Assembly (NCBI GenBank): GCA_964455935.1 | Contig: CAYVZU010000167.1 | Span: forward strand, 1-6,395 | Source: CAYVZU01 sp964455935 | GTDB lineage: Bacteria; Fibrobacterota; CAYVZU01 | Length of the DNA stretch: 6,395 nucleotides | Direction of reading: 5' to 3' | Shown: one piece after another, positions 1 through 6,363 of the stretch | How the letters are laid out: each line of letters starts with the position of its first letter | Position numbering within the stretch: the stretch's first letter is position 1 | Made by a program: the position numbers and the translations under genes | Notes under the pieces: model-generated | Told to the model about the DNA's origin: nothing | Seen by the model: only the letters and a program-made list of their open reading frames with translations | Database searches by the model: none

Positions 1-308
1 AAGCAAGCCCGCATTCCGCCCAGCAGGAACAGGGGCCCCAGCAAATAATTCCGCCTGTTGGGCCGCAGGCCGTCGCTCATCCCCTGGCCGTATCCAAGGA
101 TTTCCAGGCGGCGAAATGGCAGATATCCGTAAGCTTCGAAGGGGAAAAGGCCCCTTTGATAATCCAAATCGAGTTCCGGGTGCCGGGGCGCCAAAACATG
201 GATTTCATGGCCTTCGCGCTGGAACCCCAAAGCCAGCTCGCGGACAAAGACCGTGGTCCGGTCCCCCTGGTATTTCGGGAGAGCATGCGTAAGAAACAAG
301 ACGCGCAA
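1..308 (-). CDS. Glycosyltransferase family 4 (group 1), N-terminal part, truncated by window edge
   Basis: About 102 residues of the N-terminus are present; the rest lies beyond position 1. The product begins LRVLFLTHALPKYQGDR and continues with a helix (VRELALGFQREGHEIHVLAP, residues 22-41). This is the usual first beta strand, glycine loop and 'GHE-hVLAP' second strand of the N-terminal Rossmann domain of GT-B enzymes of family GT4. Such enzymes transfer a sugar from a nucleotide donor to a lipid-linked or glycan acceptor at the cytoplasmic face of the inner membrane. The donor-binding C-terminal domain is not visible, so neither donor nor acceptor can be named. The start is TTG at 308-306, with GGGAG (320-316) seven bases upstream; no ATG or GTG is better placed. 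Only one base separates it from the stop of the aminotransferase gene, so it is almost certainly co-translated. The family call is fairly sure; the specific role in surface polysaccharide synthesis is inferred from neighbours. Confidence 0.8.
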   Translation of the reverse strand, partial: MRVLFLTHALPKYQGDRTTVFVRELALGFQREGHEIHVLAPRHPELDLDYQRGLFPFEAYGYLPFRRLEILGYGQGMSDGLRPNRRNYLLGPLFLLGGMRAC

Positions 309-309
309 C

Positions 310-1419
310 CTACAGCTCCCTGAAGAATGCCCTGGTGGTCGAGATCACGCGCTGGATTTCACTGCGCGTCAACTCGGGAAACATGGGGAGGGAGAGGATC
401 TCTTTTTGAGCGGCCTCTGCATAGGGAGCTGTACCCCTGGCGGCGCCAAGAAACCGGTAGGCCTTCTGCAGATAAATGGGAAAGGGATAGTGAATATTGG
501 TGCGAATTTCTTTTTCCTGAAGATGCTTTTGCAGCGCATCGCGCCGGGGCGTTCGAATAACGTATTGGTGGAATGTATGATTGCCGTGCGCTGCGCGTTG
601 GGGTAGAGCAATCGGACACAGGGCCAGGCCTTTATCATACATCTCGGCCAGGCGCTGTCGTCTGCGGTTCTGCTCGTTGAGGTTGCGCAAACGAATTCGA
701 AGCAGGGCCGCCTGAAGTTCGTCCAGCCGCGAATTGTACCCGTGAACAAGGGCCTTGTAGCGGTCCTTGCATCCGTAACCTCTAAGCAAGCGCAATTGAT
801 GCGCAATGTTCGGCCGGTTGGTGACGATCATTCCGCCGTCGCCGAACGCGCCCAGGTTTTTCGTGGGATAGAAGCTGAAACATCCGGTAACGCCAAAGGT
901 TCCCACATGCCGGTCTTTGTAGGTCGTTCCGTGGGCCTGCGCGCAATCCTCGATCAGGTGAAGTTTGTGCTTCCGAGCCAGGGTTCTCAAGCCGTTCATG
1001 TCCGCGCTCTGGCCGAATAAATGTACCGGAATAATCGCTTTGGTGCTACGCGTGACCTGTTGCCCGGCGGATTTCACATCCATCAGATAAGTTCCGGGAT
1101 CAATGTCGGCAAAGCGCGGCCGCGCGCCCGCGCTTACAATTGCGCTTACAGTGGGAATGGCCGTATTGGGGACCGTAATGACTTCGTCGCCAGCCCCGAT
1201 TCCCAAGGCCTTCATACTCAAGAACAAAGCATCCGTACCGTTGGCGACCGAGACGGCATACCGGGCTCCCGTAAATCGCGCAAATTCCTCCTCGAACAGG
1301 CTGACCTGCTTACCAAGAATCAGTTGGCCGGACTCAAGCACATTTGATATCGCCCGGTCAAACTCGCGGCGATGGGCCTTGAGCTCGCGGCGGTAGTCAA
1401 AGGCCGGGACCGGTTTCAC
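310..1419 (-). CDS. DegT/DnrJ/EryC1/StrS family PLP-dependent sugar aminotransferase
   Basis: A complete 369-residue protein of normal length for the DegT/DnrJ/EryC1/StrS family. These fold-type I enzymes use PLP and usually glutamate to aminate nucleotide-linked keto-sugars. Visible hallmarks are the cofactor phosphate loop ANGTDAL (59-65), the DEVITVPNTAIPTVSAI block (78-94), IEDCAQAHG with Asp158 expected to pair with the pyridine nitrogen, the PLP lysine Lys187 in FSFYPTKNLGAFGDGG, and GYNSRLDELQAA (227-238). The start is GTG at 1419-1417, overlapping the epimerase stop as GTGA, with AAGGAA (1433-1428) eight bases upstream. This points to translational coupling. The neighbouring SDR may supply a keto-sugar and the downstream glycosyltransferase may use the amino sugar, but the substrate cannot be read from the sequence. 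A few members of this family are dehydratases that lack the PLP lysine; this one has it, so aminotransferase is the better call. Confidence 0.92.
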   Translation of the reverse strand: MKPVPAFDYRRELKAHRREFDRAISNVLESGQLILGKQVSLFEEEFARFTGARYAVSVANGTDALFLSMKALGIGAGDEVITVPNTAIPTVSAIVSAGARPRFADIDPGTYLMDVKSAGQQVTRSTKAIIPVHLFGQSADMNGLRTLARKHKLHLIEDCAQAHGTTYKDRHVGTFGVTGCFSFYPTKNLGAFGDGGMIVTNRPNIAHQLRLLRGYGCKDRYKALVHGYNSRLDELQAALLRIRLRNLNEQNRRRQRLAEMYDKGLALCPIALPQRAAHGNHTFHQYVIRTPRRDALQKHLQEKEIRTNIHYPFPIYLQKAYRFLGAARGTAPYAEAAQKEILSLPMFPELTRSEIQRVISTTRAFFREL

Positions 1420-2423
1420 CAGTAGTGTTCCTTGTGTTTGCGGTAGTATTCAACGGTGCGCGACAGACCTTCCTCCATGCCAACCGACGGCTGCCAGCCT
1501 AGCTGCGACCGGATTTTGGAGTAGTCCGCTTCGTAGCTGCCGATTTCAATTTTCCTCAGGTCGGGAGGGTAGGGCTTGAACTCAACCCGGCCTTTGCCCG
1601 TCAACCGGATAATGGTCTCAGCAATTTCCTTGAGCGTGTGTGAGGAGCCGCCCAGATTATAAACCTGTCCCCAGACCGATTCGCTCTGCGCGGCAAGCAG
1701 GAAGGCATCGACGGCGTCGTCAACATAGGCGAGGTCGCGCTTGACCTCGCCGCGGTCGAACAGAGAAACCGGTTGATCATCAACGGCCAGCCGCACAAAC
1801 CAATTGATAATGCCCTGCTTGTGATGCTTCATCTGGTGGCGCGGCCCGTATGTATTGGTCAATCGTAGAGAGCAGGTTCTGATTCCATACACGGCGTGAT
1901 AAAGCAAATGATACTGCTCGCCCGCGTGCTTGTTGATGCCATTGACATCGGTGGGATTGATCGGGTGTCTTTCGTCAACAGGGACATACTGGATCTTGCC
2001 GTATTGGCCCCGTGTTCCGGCAAACAGAACCCGGATCGCCGGGTTGTTCTGGCGGCAGGCCTCCAGAATCGAGAGCTGACTGACGCAATTGACGGCCAGA
2101 TCGGTTTGCGGATCCTGCATGCTGTCGACATGGCTAAGCGTGCCGGCCAGGTTGAACATGATCTCCTGGCCCTTTACCAACTCGTTCATCGAGAACCGGT
2201 CGCGCACATCCGAGACATTAACGCGAATACAATCTTCAGTGGATTTGATGTTGAACAGGTTTCCGCCGTATTGTGGGACCAGCGAATCCACGGCCGTGAC
2301 GCGCGCCCCAGCCCCGGCCAGGCGAATGGCCAGGTTGCTTCCAATGAAGCCAAGTCCGCCGGTGATCAGAATTCTCCGGTCCTTGTACCACGAAAGATCG
2401 AGTCTATTCGTTTCGTTTTCCAT
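1416..2423 (-). CDS. NAD-dependent epimerase/dehydratase (extended SDR) with Asn in place of the catalytic Tyr
   Basis: A 335-residue extended short-chain dehydrogenase/reductase, the GalE/RmlB-like group that acts on nucleotide sugars. It carries the NAD-binding loop TGGLGFIGSN (21-30), Asp46 at the end of beta-2 (VTAVDSL, favouring NAD over NADP), NLAGTLSHVD (91-100) in the usual NAG/A position, and the late motifs LRLTNTYGPR (187-195), RDLAYVDDAVDA (229-240) and YNLGG (255-259). The usual YxxxK reads Asn161-Gly-Ile-Asn-Lys165, so the catalytic Tyr is Asn while Lys is kept. Thr137 (FAGTRGQYG) takes the place of the active-site Ser/Thr. The start is ATG at 2423-2421, preceded by AGGG with a seven-base spacer. 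An upstream in-frame TTG at 2474 would add 17 residues unlike the family and lengthen the overlap with the preceding gene, so it is not preferred. The gene overlaps its upstream neighbour by 20 bases and its downstream one by 4. The fold is sure; whether it is an epimerase, a dehydratase or something else is not. Confidence 0.9.
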   Translation of the reverse strand: MENETNRLDLSWYKDRRILITGGLGFIGSNLAIRLAGAGARVTAVDSLVPQYGGNLFNIKSTEDCIRVNVSDVRDRFSMNELVKGQEIMFNLAGTLSHVDSMQDPQTDLAVNCVSQLSILEACRQNNPAIRVLFAGTRGQYGKIQYVPVDERHPINPTDVNGINKHAGEQYHLLYHAVYGIRTCSLRLTNTYGPRHQMKHHKQGIINWFVRLAVDDQPVSLFDRGEVKRDLAYVDDAVDAFLLAAQSESVWGQVYNLGGSSHTLKEIAETIIRLTGKGRVEFKPYPPDLRKIEIGSYEADYSKIRSQLGWQPSVGMEEGLSRTVEYYRKHKEHYW

Positions 2424-2955
2424 AGAAAAGCCCTGCAATCCGCTCCTTGGGAAAATTGCGTCTCCACTCTCCAAGCATAGTGCCCCAGAAATGATACGAC
2501 CCCTTCTGCGGAGGCACTTTGGCCGGGTATACGGCCCGGACCAAATATTCCTTTTTGATAATTTTTGCGTTCTCCCGGTTTTCCACCTTCACGACCACGG
2601 GCATGGTCAGGGTCGTTCCATCGACTTTATAGGGCATCAAATAGGGAGTGACTATGACTGTGGGGAACTCCTCCTGCTCCACCACGCTGTACCCGCCGTG
2701 TTTGGCATGCAGCCGAATTTCGCTTACAAGCTCCTGGTGTGTTTTCTCGATTTCCTGAAAAAGGATCTGGACGCGAGCCATATCCCGTGGGAACCCATCG
2801 GCCAGCTCGATGGTGGACATGTTCTTAAACGGTTCCACGTAAATCTTGGCCAAACCGATGGGGAGTTCCGGCTGTTCGGTTTGCGGAGGTCCGGCACAGA
2901 ACAATGCGAATAGCGGCAGTATAATCGTCAGGTTAACGGACCATGAAGTTCGCAT
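2404..2955 (-). CDS. Secreted or lipid-anchored protein, LptE-like
   Basis: A 183-residue protein beginning with a signal peptide: MRTSW, then a hydrophobic core to about residue 19, then Cys20 followed by AGPP. Cys20 may be lipidated, but the preceding ALF is a poor lipobox because Phe occupies the -1 position, so cleavage by signal peptidase I is possible. The mature part has the pattern of LptE, the outer-membrane lipoprotein that plugs the LptD LPS translocon. It has a first strand LAKIYVEPFKNMS (35-47), a helix with QELVSEIRLHAKHGGY (74-89), then strands VEQEEFPTVIVTPYLMPYK (92-110) and TMPVVVKVENRENAKII (117-133). LptE is usually about 160-200 residues. Similarity is judged from pattern only and is weak in identity. 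The start at ATG 2955 was chosen because the longer frame (to 3039) only adds a basic stretch before the signal peptide. There is little ribosome-binding sequence (AAAG). It heads a polysaccharide operon, which fits a role in glycolipid export. An unrelated envelope protein remains possible. Confidence 0.7.
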   Translation of the reverse strand: MRTSWSVNLTIILPLFALFCAGPPQTEQPELPIGLAKIYVEPFKNMSTIELADGFPRDMARVQILFQEIEKTHQELVSEIRLHAKHGGYSVVEQEEFPTVIVTPYLMPYKVDGTTLTMPVVVKVENRENAKIIKKEYLVRAVYPAKVPPQKGSYHFWGTMLGEWRRNFPKERIAGLFYGKRNE

Positions 2956-3202
2956 CTTTGTTAAATATATGATTTTCGGCTGAAAACAGAAGGGCCGGTA
3001 TGTCTTTGCAGCGGCCCGCGGGTGCAGTGCCAAGCGCAACGGGTTGCCGTCGTTTCGCCTGCAAAATGTTTAGCGCCAAGGCTTTCAAGAGCCATGCCGT
3101 TCCGCCAGCCACTACAAAGGCCGTCGGCCCGCCTGCGTCTTCTACCCCGCGTGGCGCAAATGCTATTTTTCTCTACCCGTAATTTCAAGCCTTGGAGCCT
3201 GT
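2956..3202. promoter_or_regulatory. Divergent intergenic region between the LptE-like operon and tyrS
   Basis: This 247-base stretch separates two operons that point away from each other, so it must contain both promoters. Short open frames cross it on both strands, but they give Arg/Ala/Pro-rich translations without domain character. I found no T-box specifier or antiterminator sequence ahead of tyrS. On the minus side the bases just before 2955 are AT-rich (around 2956-2975, including TATATTT). A -10 there would lie very close to the start codon and give a nearly leaderless message. On the plus side TGCTATTTT at 3161-3169 resembles an extended -10 element without a good -35. Confidence 0.45.
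3161..3169 (+). promoter_or_regulatory. Possible extended -10 element for tyrS
   Basis: TGCTATTTT fits the extended -10 pattern TG-N-TATnnT at four of the six hexamer positions plus the TG. It would place the transcript start about 25 bases before the tyrS ATG, leaving room for the GGAG ribosome site. The region 16-18 bases upstream has no recognisable -35, and the sigma factor preferences of this organism are unknown, so this is only a candidate. Confidence 0.25.
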
Positions 3203-4423
3203 ATGGAATCTCTGCAACGACAATTGGAAATTCTGCGCCGCGGCGTCGCCGAAATCGTGCCCGAAGAGGAGCTTACCTCCAAAATCGAGCGCTCGGTGAA
3301 AACCGGCGTGCCGCTGCGGGTTAAATTGGGCATCGATCCCACAGCGCCGGATGTGCACCTGGGTTTTACCGTCACAATCCGCAAACTCCGTCAGCTTCAA
3401 GACCTGGGTCATACCGCGGTTCTCATTGTGGGCGATTACACAGCCATGGTGGGCGATCCATCGGGCAAAAGCAAGACCCGCAGACAGCTTTCGCACGACG
3501 AAGTCATGGAAAATGCCCGGACCTATCAGGAACAGTTCTTCCGCATTCTGGACCGCGAGAAAACCGAAGTGGTCTACAATGGCGCCTGGTTCGAAAAATT
3601 GAGCTTCGCCGAAGTCATTCACCTGGCCAGCCACATCACCGTGGCCCAGATGCTCGAACGCGAGGATTTCAAGAAGCGCTATACCGCGGGCCAGGCCATC
3701 AGCCTTCATGAGTTTCTGTATCCGCTCATGCAGGGCTATGATTCCGTGGTCGTTAAATCCGATATCGAGATTGGCGGCACGGACCAGAAATTCAATGTCA
3801 TTGTGGGGCGTGATTTGCAAAAATCGGCCGGCCACGAGCCTCAGATTGGACTTTTCATGCCCATCCTGCTGGGAACCGACGGCAAGGAAAAAATGTCGAA
3901 GAGCCTGGGAAACTACGTGGGCATCAATGAATCGGCGCAAAGCATGTTTCACAAGCTCATCAACATCCCCGATTCGATCGTCGCCAACTACTACGAACTG
4001 CTGACGGATATGGCGCTTGACAAAATCAAGCAAGCCCAAGCCGATATCGCGGCCGGACGCCTCGACATCCGGCAGTGGAAAACAGATCTGGCCAAAAACA
4101 TCGTTGCGCAGTATCACGGCGTCGACAAGGCCCAGGCCGCCGAAGCCGAAGAAAAGGCGATTCACGCCGGCGATTCGATTTCGGCCGATGCGCCGGTGGC
4201 GGAGTTTGAAGAAGATGAAATCGGCATCGTAGATGCAATCGTGCGCAGCGGCCTTCTGTCCTCCAATGGCGAGGCGCGGCGCATGATCCAAAACGGCGGC
4301 GTGTCGATCGACGGCGAAAAGATTGACGACCCCAAAGCGCGCGTGCGCCTGGCATCGGGCGCCGAGCGCGTCCTGCGCATCGGCAAGCGCAAGTTCGCCC
4401 GCCTCAGGAAAAAGGCCCTATGA
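3203..4423 (+). CDS. tyrS: Tyrosyl-tRNA synthetase
   Basis: A complete 406-residue class I aminoacyl-tRNA synthetase that charges tRNA-Tyr with tyrosine in the cytoplasm. The N-terminal catalytic domain has LGIDPTAPDVHLGF (42-55), where HLGF is the HIGH signature. It also has VGDYTAMVGDPSGKS (76-90), the tyrosine-binding block LHEFLYPLMQGYDSV (168-182), IEIGGTDQKFN (188-198) and KMSKS (230-234). The C-terminal part from about 342 (VDAIVRSGLLSSNGEARRMIQNGG) is an S4 RNA-binding domain ending KRKFARL. The length and the HLG-type signature fit the TyrS type 2 (TyrZ-like) group rather than the E. coli type 1 enzyme. The start is ATG 3203 with GGAG (3194-3197) five bases upstream. The stop overlaps the next start as ATGA, so the transglycosylase is probably translated by coupling. 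The large antisense frame across this gene is a reading-frame shadow. Confidence 0.97.
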   Translation: MESLQRQLEILRRGVAEIVPEEELTSKIERSVKTGVPLRVKLGIDPTAPDVHLGFTVTIRKLRQLQDLGHTAVLIVGDYTAMVGDPSGKSKTRRQLSHDEVMENARTYQEQFFRILDREKTEVVYNGAWFEKLSFAEVIHLASHITVAQMLEREDFKKRYTAGQAISLHEFLYPLMQGYDSVVVKSDIEIGGTDQKFNVIVGRDLQKSAGHEPQIGLFMPILLGTDGKEKMSKSLGNYVGINESAQSMFHKLINIPDSIVANYYELLTDMALDKIKQAQADIAAGRLDIRQWKTDLAKNIVAQYHGVDKAQAAEAEEKAIHAGDSISADAPVAEFEEDEIGIVDAIVRSGLLSSNGEARRMIQNGGVSIDGEKIDDPKARVRLASGAERVLRIGKRKFARLRKKAL

Positions 4424-5292
4424 AAACCCTGAAGATTGCAGGCTACATCTGGTCCGCAATACGCGCCATTCTCCTTGGCTATGCGGTGCTGTTTTCCATT
4501 GCCGGCACGCTGGCCCTGATTCCGGTTTGGAAATACGTTGGGCGGCCCGTGCTGGATGTGGTGCGGCTCAAAACCAGCAACCCGGAAAAGACCGCGTATA
4601 TGCGACAATACGAAAAAACGGCGGCTCGCCAGGGCGTTAAGGAAATCAAGCAGCAATTCGTTCCGCTCGATTCCATTTCCATGGACTTGCAGGAAGCCGT
4701 GCTGGCGGCGGAAGACGACGCCTTCTACACGCATCCGGGAATTGACCTGAATTCCCTTGTTGCGGCCATGCAATACAACCAGGACCATGGCGTCAACAAG
4801 CGCGGCGCCAGCACGATATCGCAGCAGATGGCAAAAAATCTCTTTCTCAGCAATGAAAAGAGCTTCTCGCGCAAATACCGCGAACTGGCCTACACGCTCC
4901 TGATGGAAACAATTCTGGGGAAGAAACGGATTCTGGAATTATACCTCAACTACGCTCAGTGGGGCAAAGACGTTTTCGGTTGCGAAGCGGCAAGCCGCAA
5001 ATACTTCCGAAAACCGGCATCCAAACTAACGCCCATTGAATCCGCGCGAATGGCGGCCGTGCTGGCCAAGCCCGCCAAACTCAACCCTCTCAGCACAAGT
5101 TCGGTATTTATGCAGAAACGGCTCCAGGTCATCGCCAACAACATCTATCTGCGCCACCACCCGGTTGAAGCGCTCTCATCGGAGGAAGGAAGCGATTCCT
5201 CGGCATCCGGTAGCGGCCCGCGGTTCTTTTTCGAAAGCCTTTTCTCGCGCGACTCCTCGGCTATTACGGATCCTCATTCGCGCGAGCAGTAG
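4420..5292 (+). CDS. mtgA: Monofunctional peptidoglycan transglycosylase (GT51)
   Basis: A 290-residue inner-membrane enzyme that polymerises lipid II into glycan strands on the periplasmic side. One membrane anchor (about 12-36) follows a short basic N-terminus. The GT51 motifs appear in order: AAEDDAFYTHPGID (96-109) with the catalytic Glu98, RGASTISQQMAKNLFL (128-143), RKYRELAYTLLMETILGKKR (151-170) followed by ILELYLN with Glu173, and CEAASRKYFRK (188-198). No penicillin-binding transpeptidase domain follows, so this is an MtgA-type enzyme, not a class A PBP. E. coli MtgA is about 240 residues. The extra length here is partly a Ser-rich, low-complexity tail (about 253-290) with no recognised domain. 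The start codon overlaps the tyrS stop by ATGA, which supports co-expression. The family call is firm; the symbol rests on architecture. Confidence 0.93.
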   Translation: MKTLKIAGYIWSAIRAILLGYAVLFSIAGTLALIPVWKYVGRPVLDVVRLKTSNPEKTAYMRQYEKTAARQGVKEIKQQFVPLDSISMDLQEAVLAAEDDAFYTHPGIDLNSLVAAMQYNQDHGVNKRGASTISQQMAKNLFLSNEKSFSRKYRELAYTLLMETILGKKRILELYLNYAQWGKDVFGCEAASRKYFRKPASKLTPIESARMAAVLAKPAKLNPLSTSSVFMQKRLQVIANNIYLRHHPVEALSSEEGSDSSASGSGPRFFFESLFSRDSSAITDPHSREQ

Positions 5293-5332
5293 ACGTTCGT
5301 CCGGCACATCACCGAAAAAGCCATAACGGCCT

Positions 5333-5359
5333 TTGCCATACCTGCCCAAAGATTATGAT
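5333..5359 (+). promoter_or_regulatory. Possible sigma-70 type promoter ahead of the sigma-like gene
   Basis: TTGCCA (5333-5338) matches TTGACA at five of six positions and TATGAT (5354-5359) matches TATAAT at five of six, with a 15-base spacer that is shorter than ideal. An alternative -10, GATATT (5357-5362), gives an 18-base spacer but a weaker match. The site lies in the 134-base spacer between the transglycosylase and the next gene, in locally AT-richer sequence. It could drive the sigma-like gene at 5427 with a leader of roughly 60 bases. Confidence 0.35.
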
Positions 5360-5426
5360 ATTCTCACAATGCCTACCGCTTGCCCCGAAGCCTTTTCCTG
5401 CATCCTAATCGCATCAAAAAAACCGA

Positions 5427-5828
5427 ATGTTTGAGCCATACCGCAAAACAATCGCCCAACATCCAAAACTTCCCATTCGCGAGGAGCGAAAACTGATCCT
5501 GCTGGCAAAGAAGGGCCAAGCATCTGCCCTGCAGAAGATTTTGCGTCATTTGACCGGCTTTTTTGTTTATCGAATTCAGGCCATGCTCTTTCCTTGGGCT
5601 CTTCGCGAACATGGCGAGGATATTCTGCATGAATGTTTTCTCCTCGCAACAAGGAAGGTGCGCAGCTTCAAACTCCGCCGAAGGGGCCGTCATAAATTGC
5701 ACCCGATTGTTCGGTTCAGCACCTATATTTGGAAAGCGACGACCGGCCTGATCTGCTTGTATCTCAAGACCAGGAGGCCAAGCCCGGTTTACTGCTTTGA
5801 AGACGAAACTTCCGTCCTTGTCTGCTAA
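5427..5828 (+). CDS. Sigma-70-like protein with regions 1.2 and 2 only, possibly truncated
   Basis: A 133-residue frame whose first part (PYRKTIAQHPKLPIREERKL, 4-23, then LAKKGQASALQKIL to residue 39) follows the pattern of sigma-70 region 1.2 running into 2.1. HGEDILHECFLLATRKVRSF (62-81) fits region 2.2, the core RNA polymerase contact, and RFSTYIWKATTGLICLYLK (96-114) fits the end of region 2, where the -10 element is melted and read. A basic loop (RRRGRHK, 84-90) sits between them. There is no region 3 or 4, so -35 recognition is missing. The tail (PSPVYCFEDETSVLVC) looks like the linker that usually follows region 2. The only usable start is ATG 5427, since an in-frame stop lies at 5406-5408, and no clear ribosome site precedes it. 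A mobile element follows within 150 bases, so the gene may have lost its 3' half. It could instead be a small stand-alone region-2 protein. The assignment is from pattern alone. Confidence 0.55.
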   Translation: MFEPYRKTIAQHPKLPIREERKLILLAKKGQASALQKILRHLTGFFVYRIQAMLFPWALREHGEDILHECFLLATRKVRSFKLRRRGRHKLHPIVRFSTYIWKATTGLICLYLKTRRPSPVYCFEDETSVLVC

Positions 5829-5871
5829 CCCATCTTCCGCAGTAGCAATTTATTTTGCGGTGATCTGACCG

Positions 5872-6363
5872 ACAAAAGTCCAAATGGGTTTGGATATTGG
5901 CCTTTGCTCTTTGAAAGTGGTTGTAGTGAAGAAATACCCCCTTGTTGAGAGGGAGAATCCGAGATAGTTTTACGTCATGTATCTTCGCAGGATCAATAAG
6001 CGCGCATGCGGCAAAAATCATTACTACTGGGCATTGGTTGAGGCGCTTCGCACGCAGCGTGGCCCCCGCCAGCGCATCGTCTGCTACTTGGGTGATGCGG
6101 ACTTGGCGGAAGCGCTCAGTGTGGAGCAGAGCATTGAGAAGGTCTACAGCTATCAGCAGGACTTCTTTGATCGCGAGGAGCTTCCGCCGCTGCTGGAGAT
6201 CAACACGCGGAAGATCCGCACGGAACGGATCCGGGATTTTGGTGGTGTGTGGCTGGGGCTGAAGCTGTATGAGATGCTGGGCTTGGATAGATACTTTCGC
6301 TCGGCGATTCCGGAGGGCCGGGAGGCGGTGGAATGGGCCCATTATGGTCCTTCGGACTTTTGT
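5872..6363. repeat. Candidate 10-base inverted pair flanking the transposase fragment
   Basis: ACAAAAGTCC at 5872-5881 recurs in reverse complement as GGACTTTTGT at 6354-6363. The match is exact over ten bases and ends sharply on both sides, though both arms have AATGGG or its complement a little further inward. The left arm lies in the non-coding leader before the transposase and the right arm lies just after the point where transposase similarity ends. It may be part of the element's ends or chance. Confidence 0.25.

Noticed and set aside
77..286. A 69-codon minus-strand frame at the left edge
   Set aside because: The glycosyltransferase frame on the same strand covers this stretch and has clear family sequence; the 69-codon frame is an offset shadow.
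2089..2913. A 274-codon plus-strand frame across the epimerase and LptE-like genes
   Set aside because: It spans two genes with better protein evidence on the other strand and looks like a reading-frame shadow.
2961..3188. Small open frames in the divergent intergenic region
   Set aside because: Their products are basic, low-complexity sequences with no supported start site or domain; the region is better explained as promoter DNA.
3185..4291. A 368-codon open frame antisense to tyrS
   Set aside because: It lies opposite a clear tyrosyl-tRNA synthetase and its translation is rich in Asp, His and Gly with no recognisable domain. Long antisense frames are common in GC-rich genes.
5316..5334. 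Possible terminator after the transglycosylase gene (AAAGCC / GGCCTTT)
   Set aside because: The stem has only three GC pairs, then a mismatch and three AT pairs, with no proper T run; it also overlaps the candidate -35 element.
5837..5860. CCGCA ... TGCGG inverted repeat after the sigma-like gene
   Set aside because: Five base pairs with a 14-base loop and no T tract is too weak to call a terminator or an element end.
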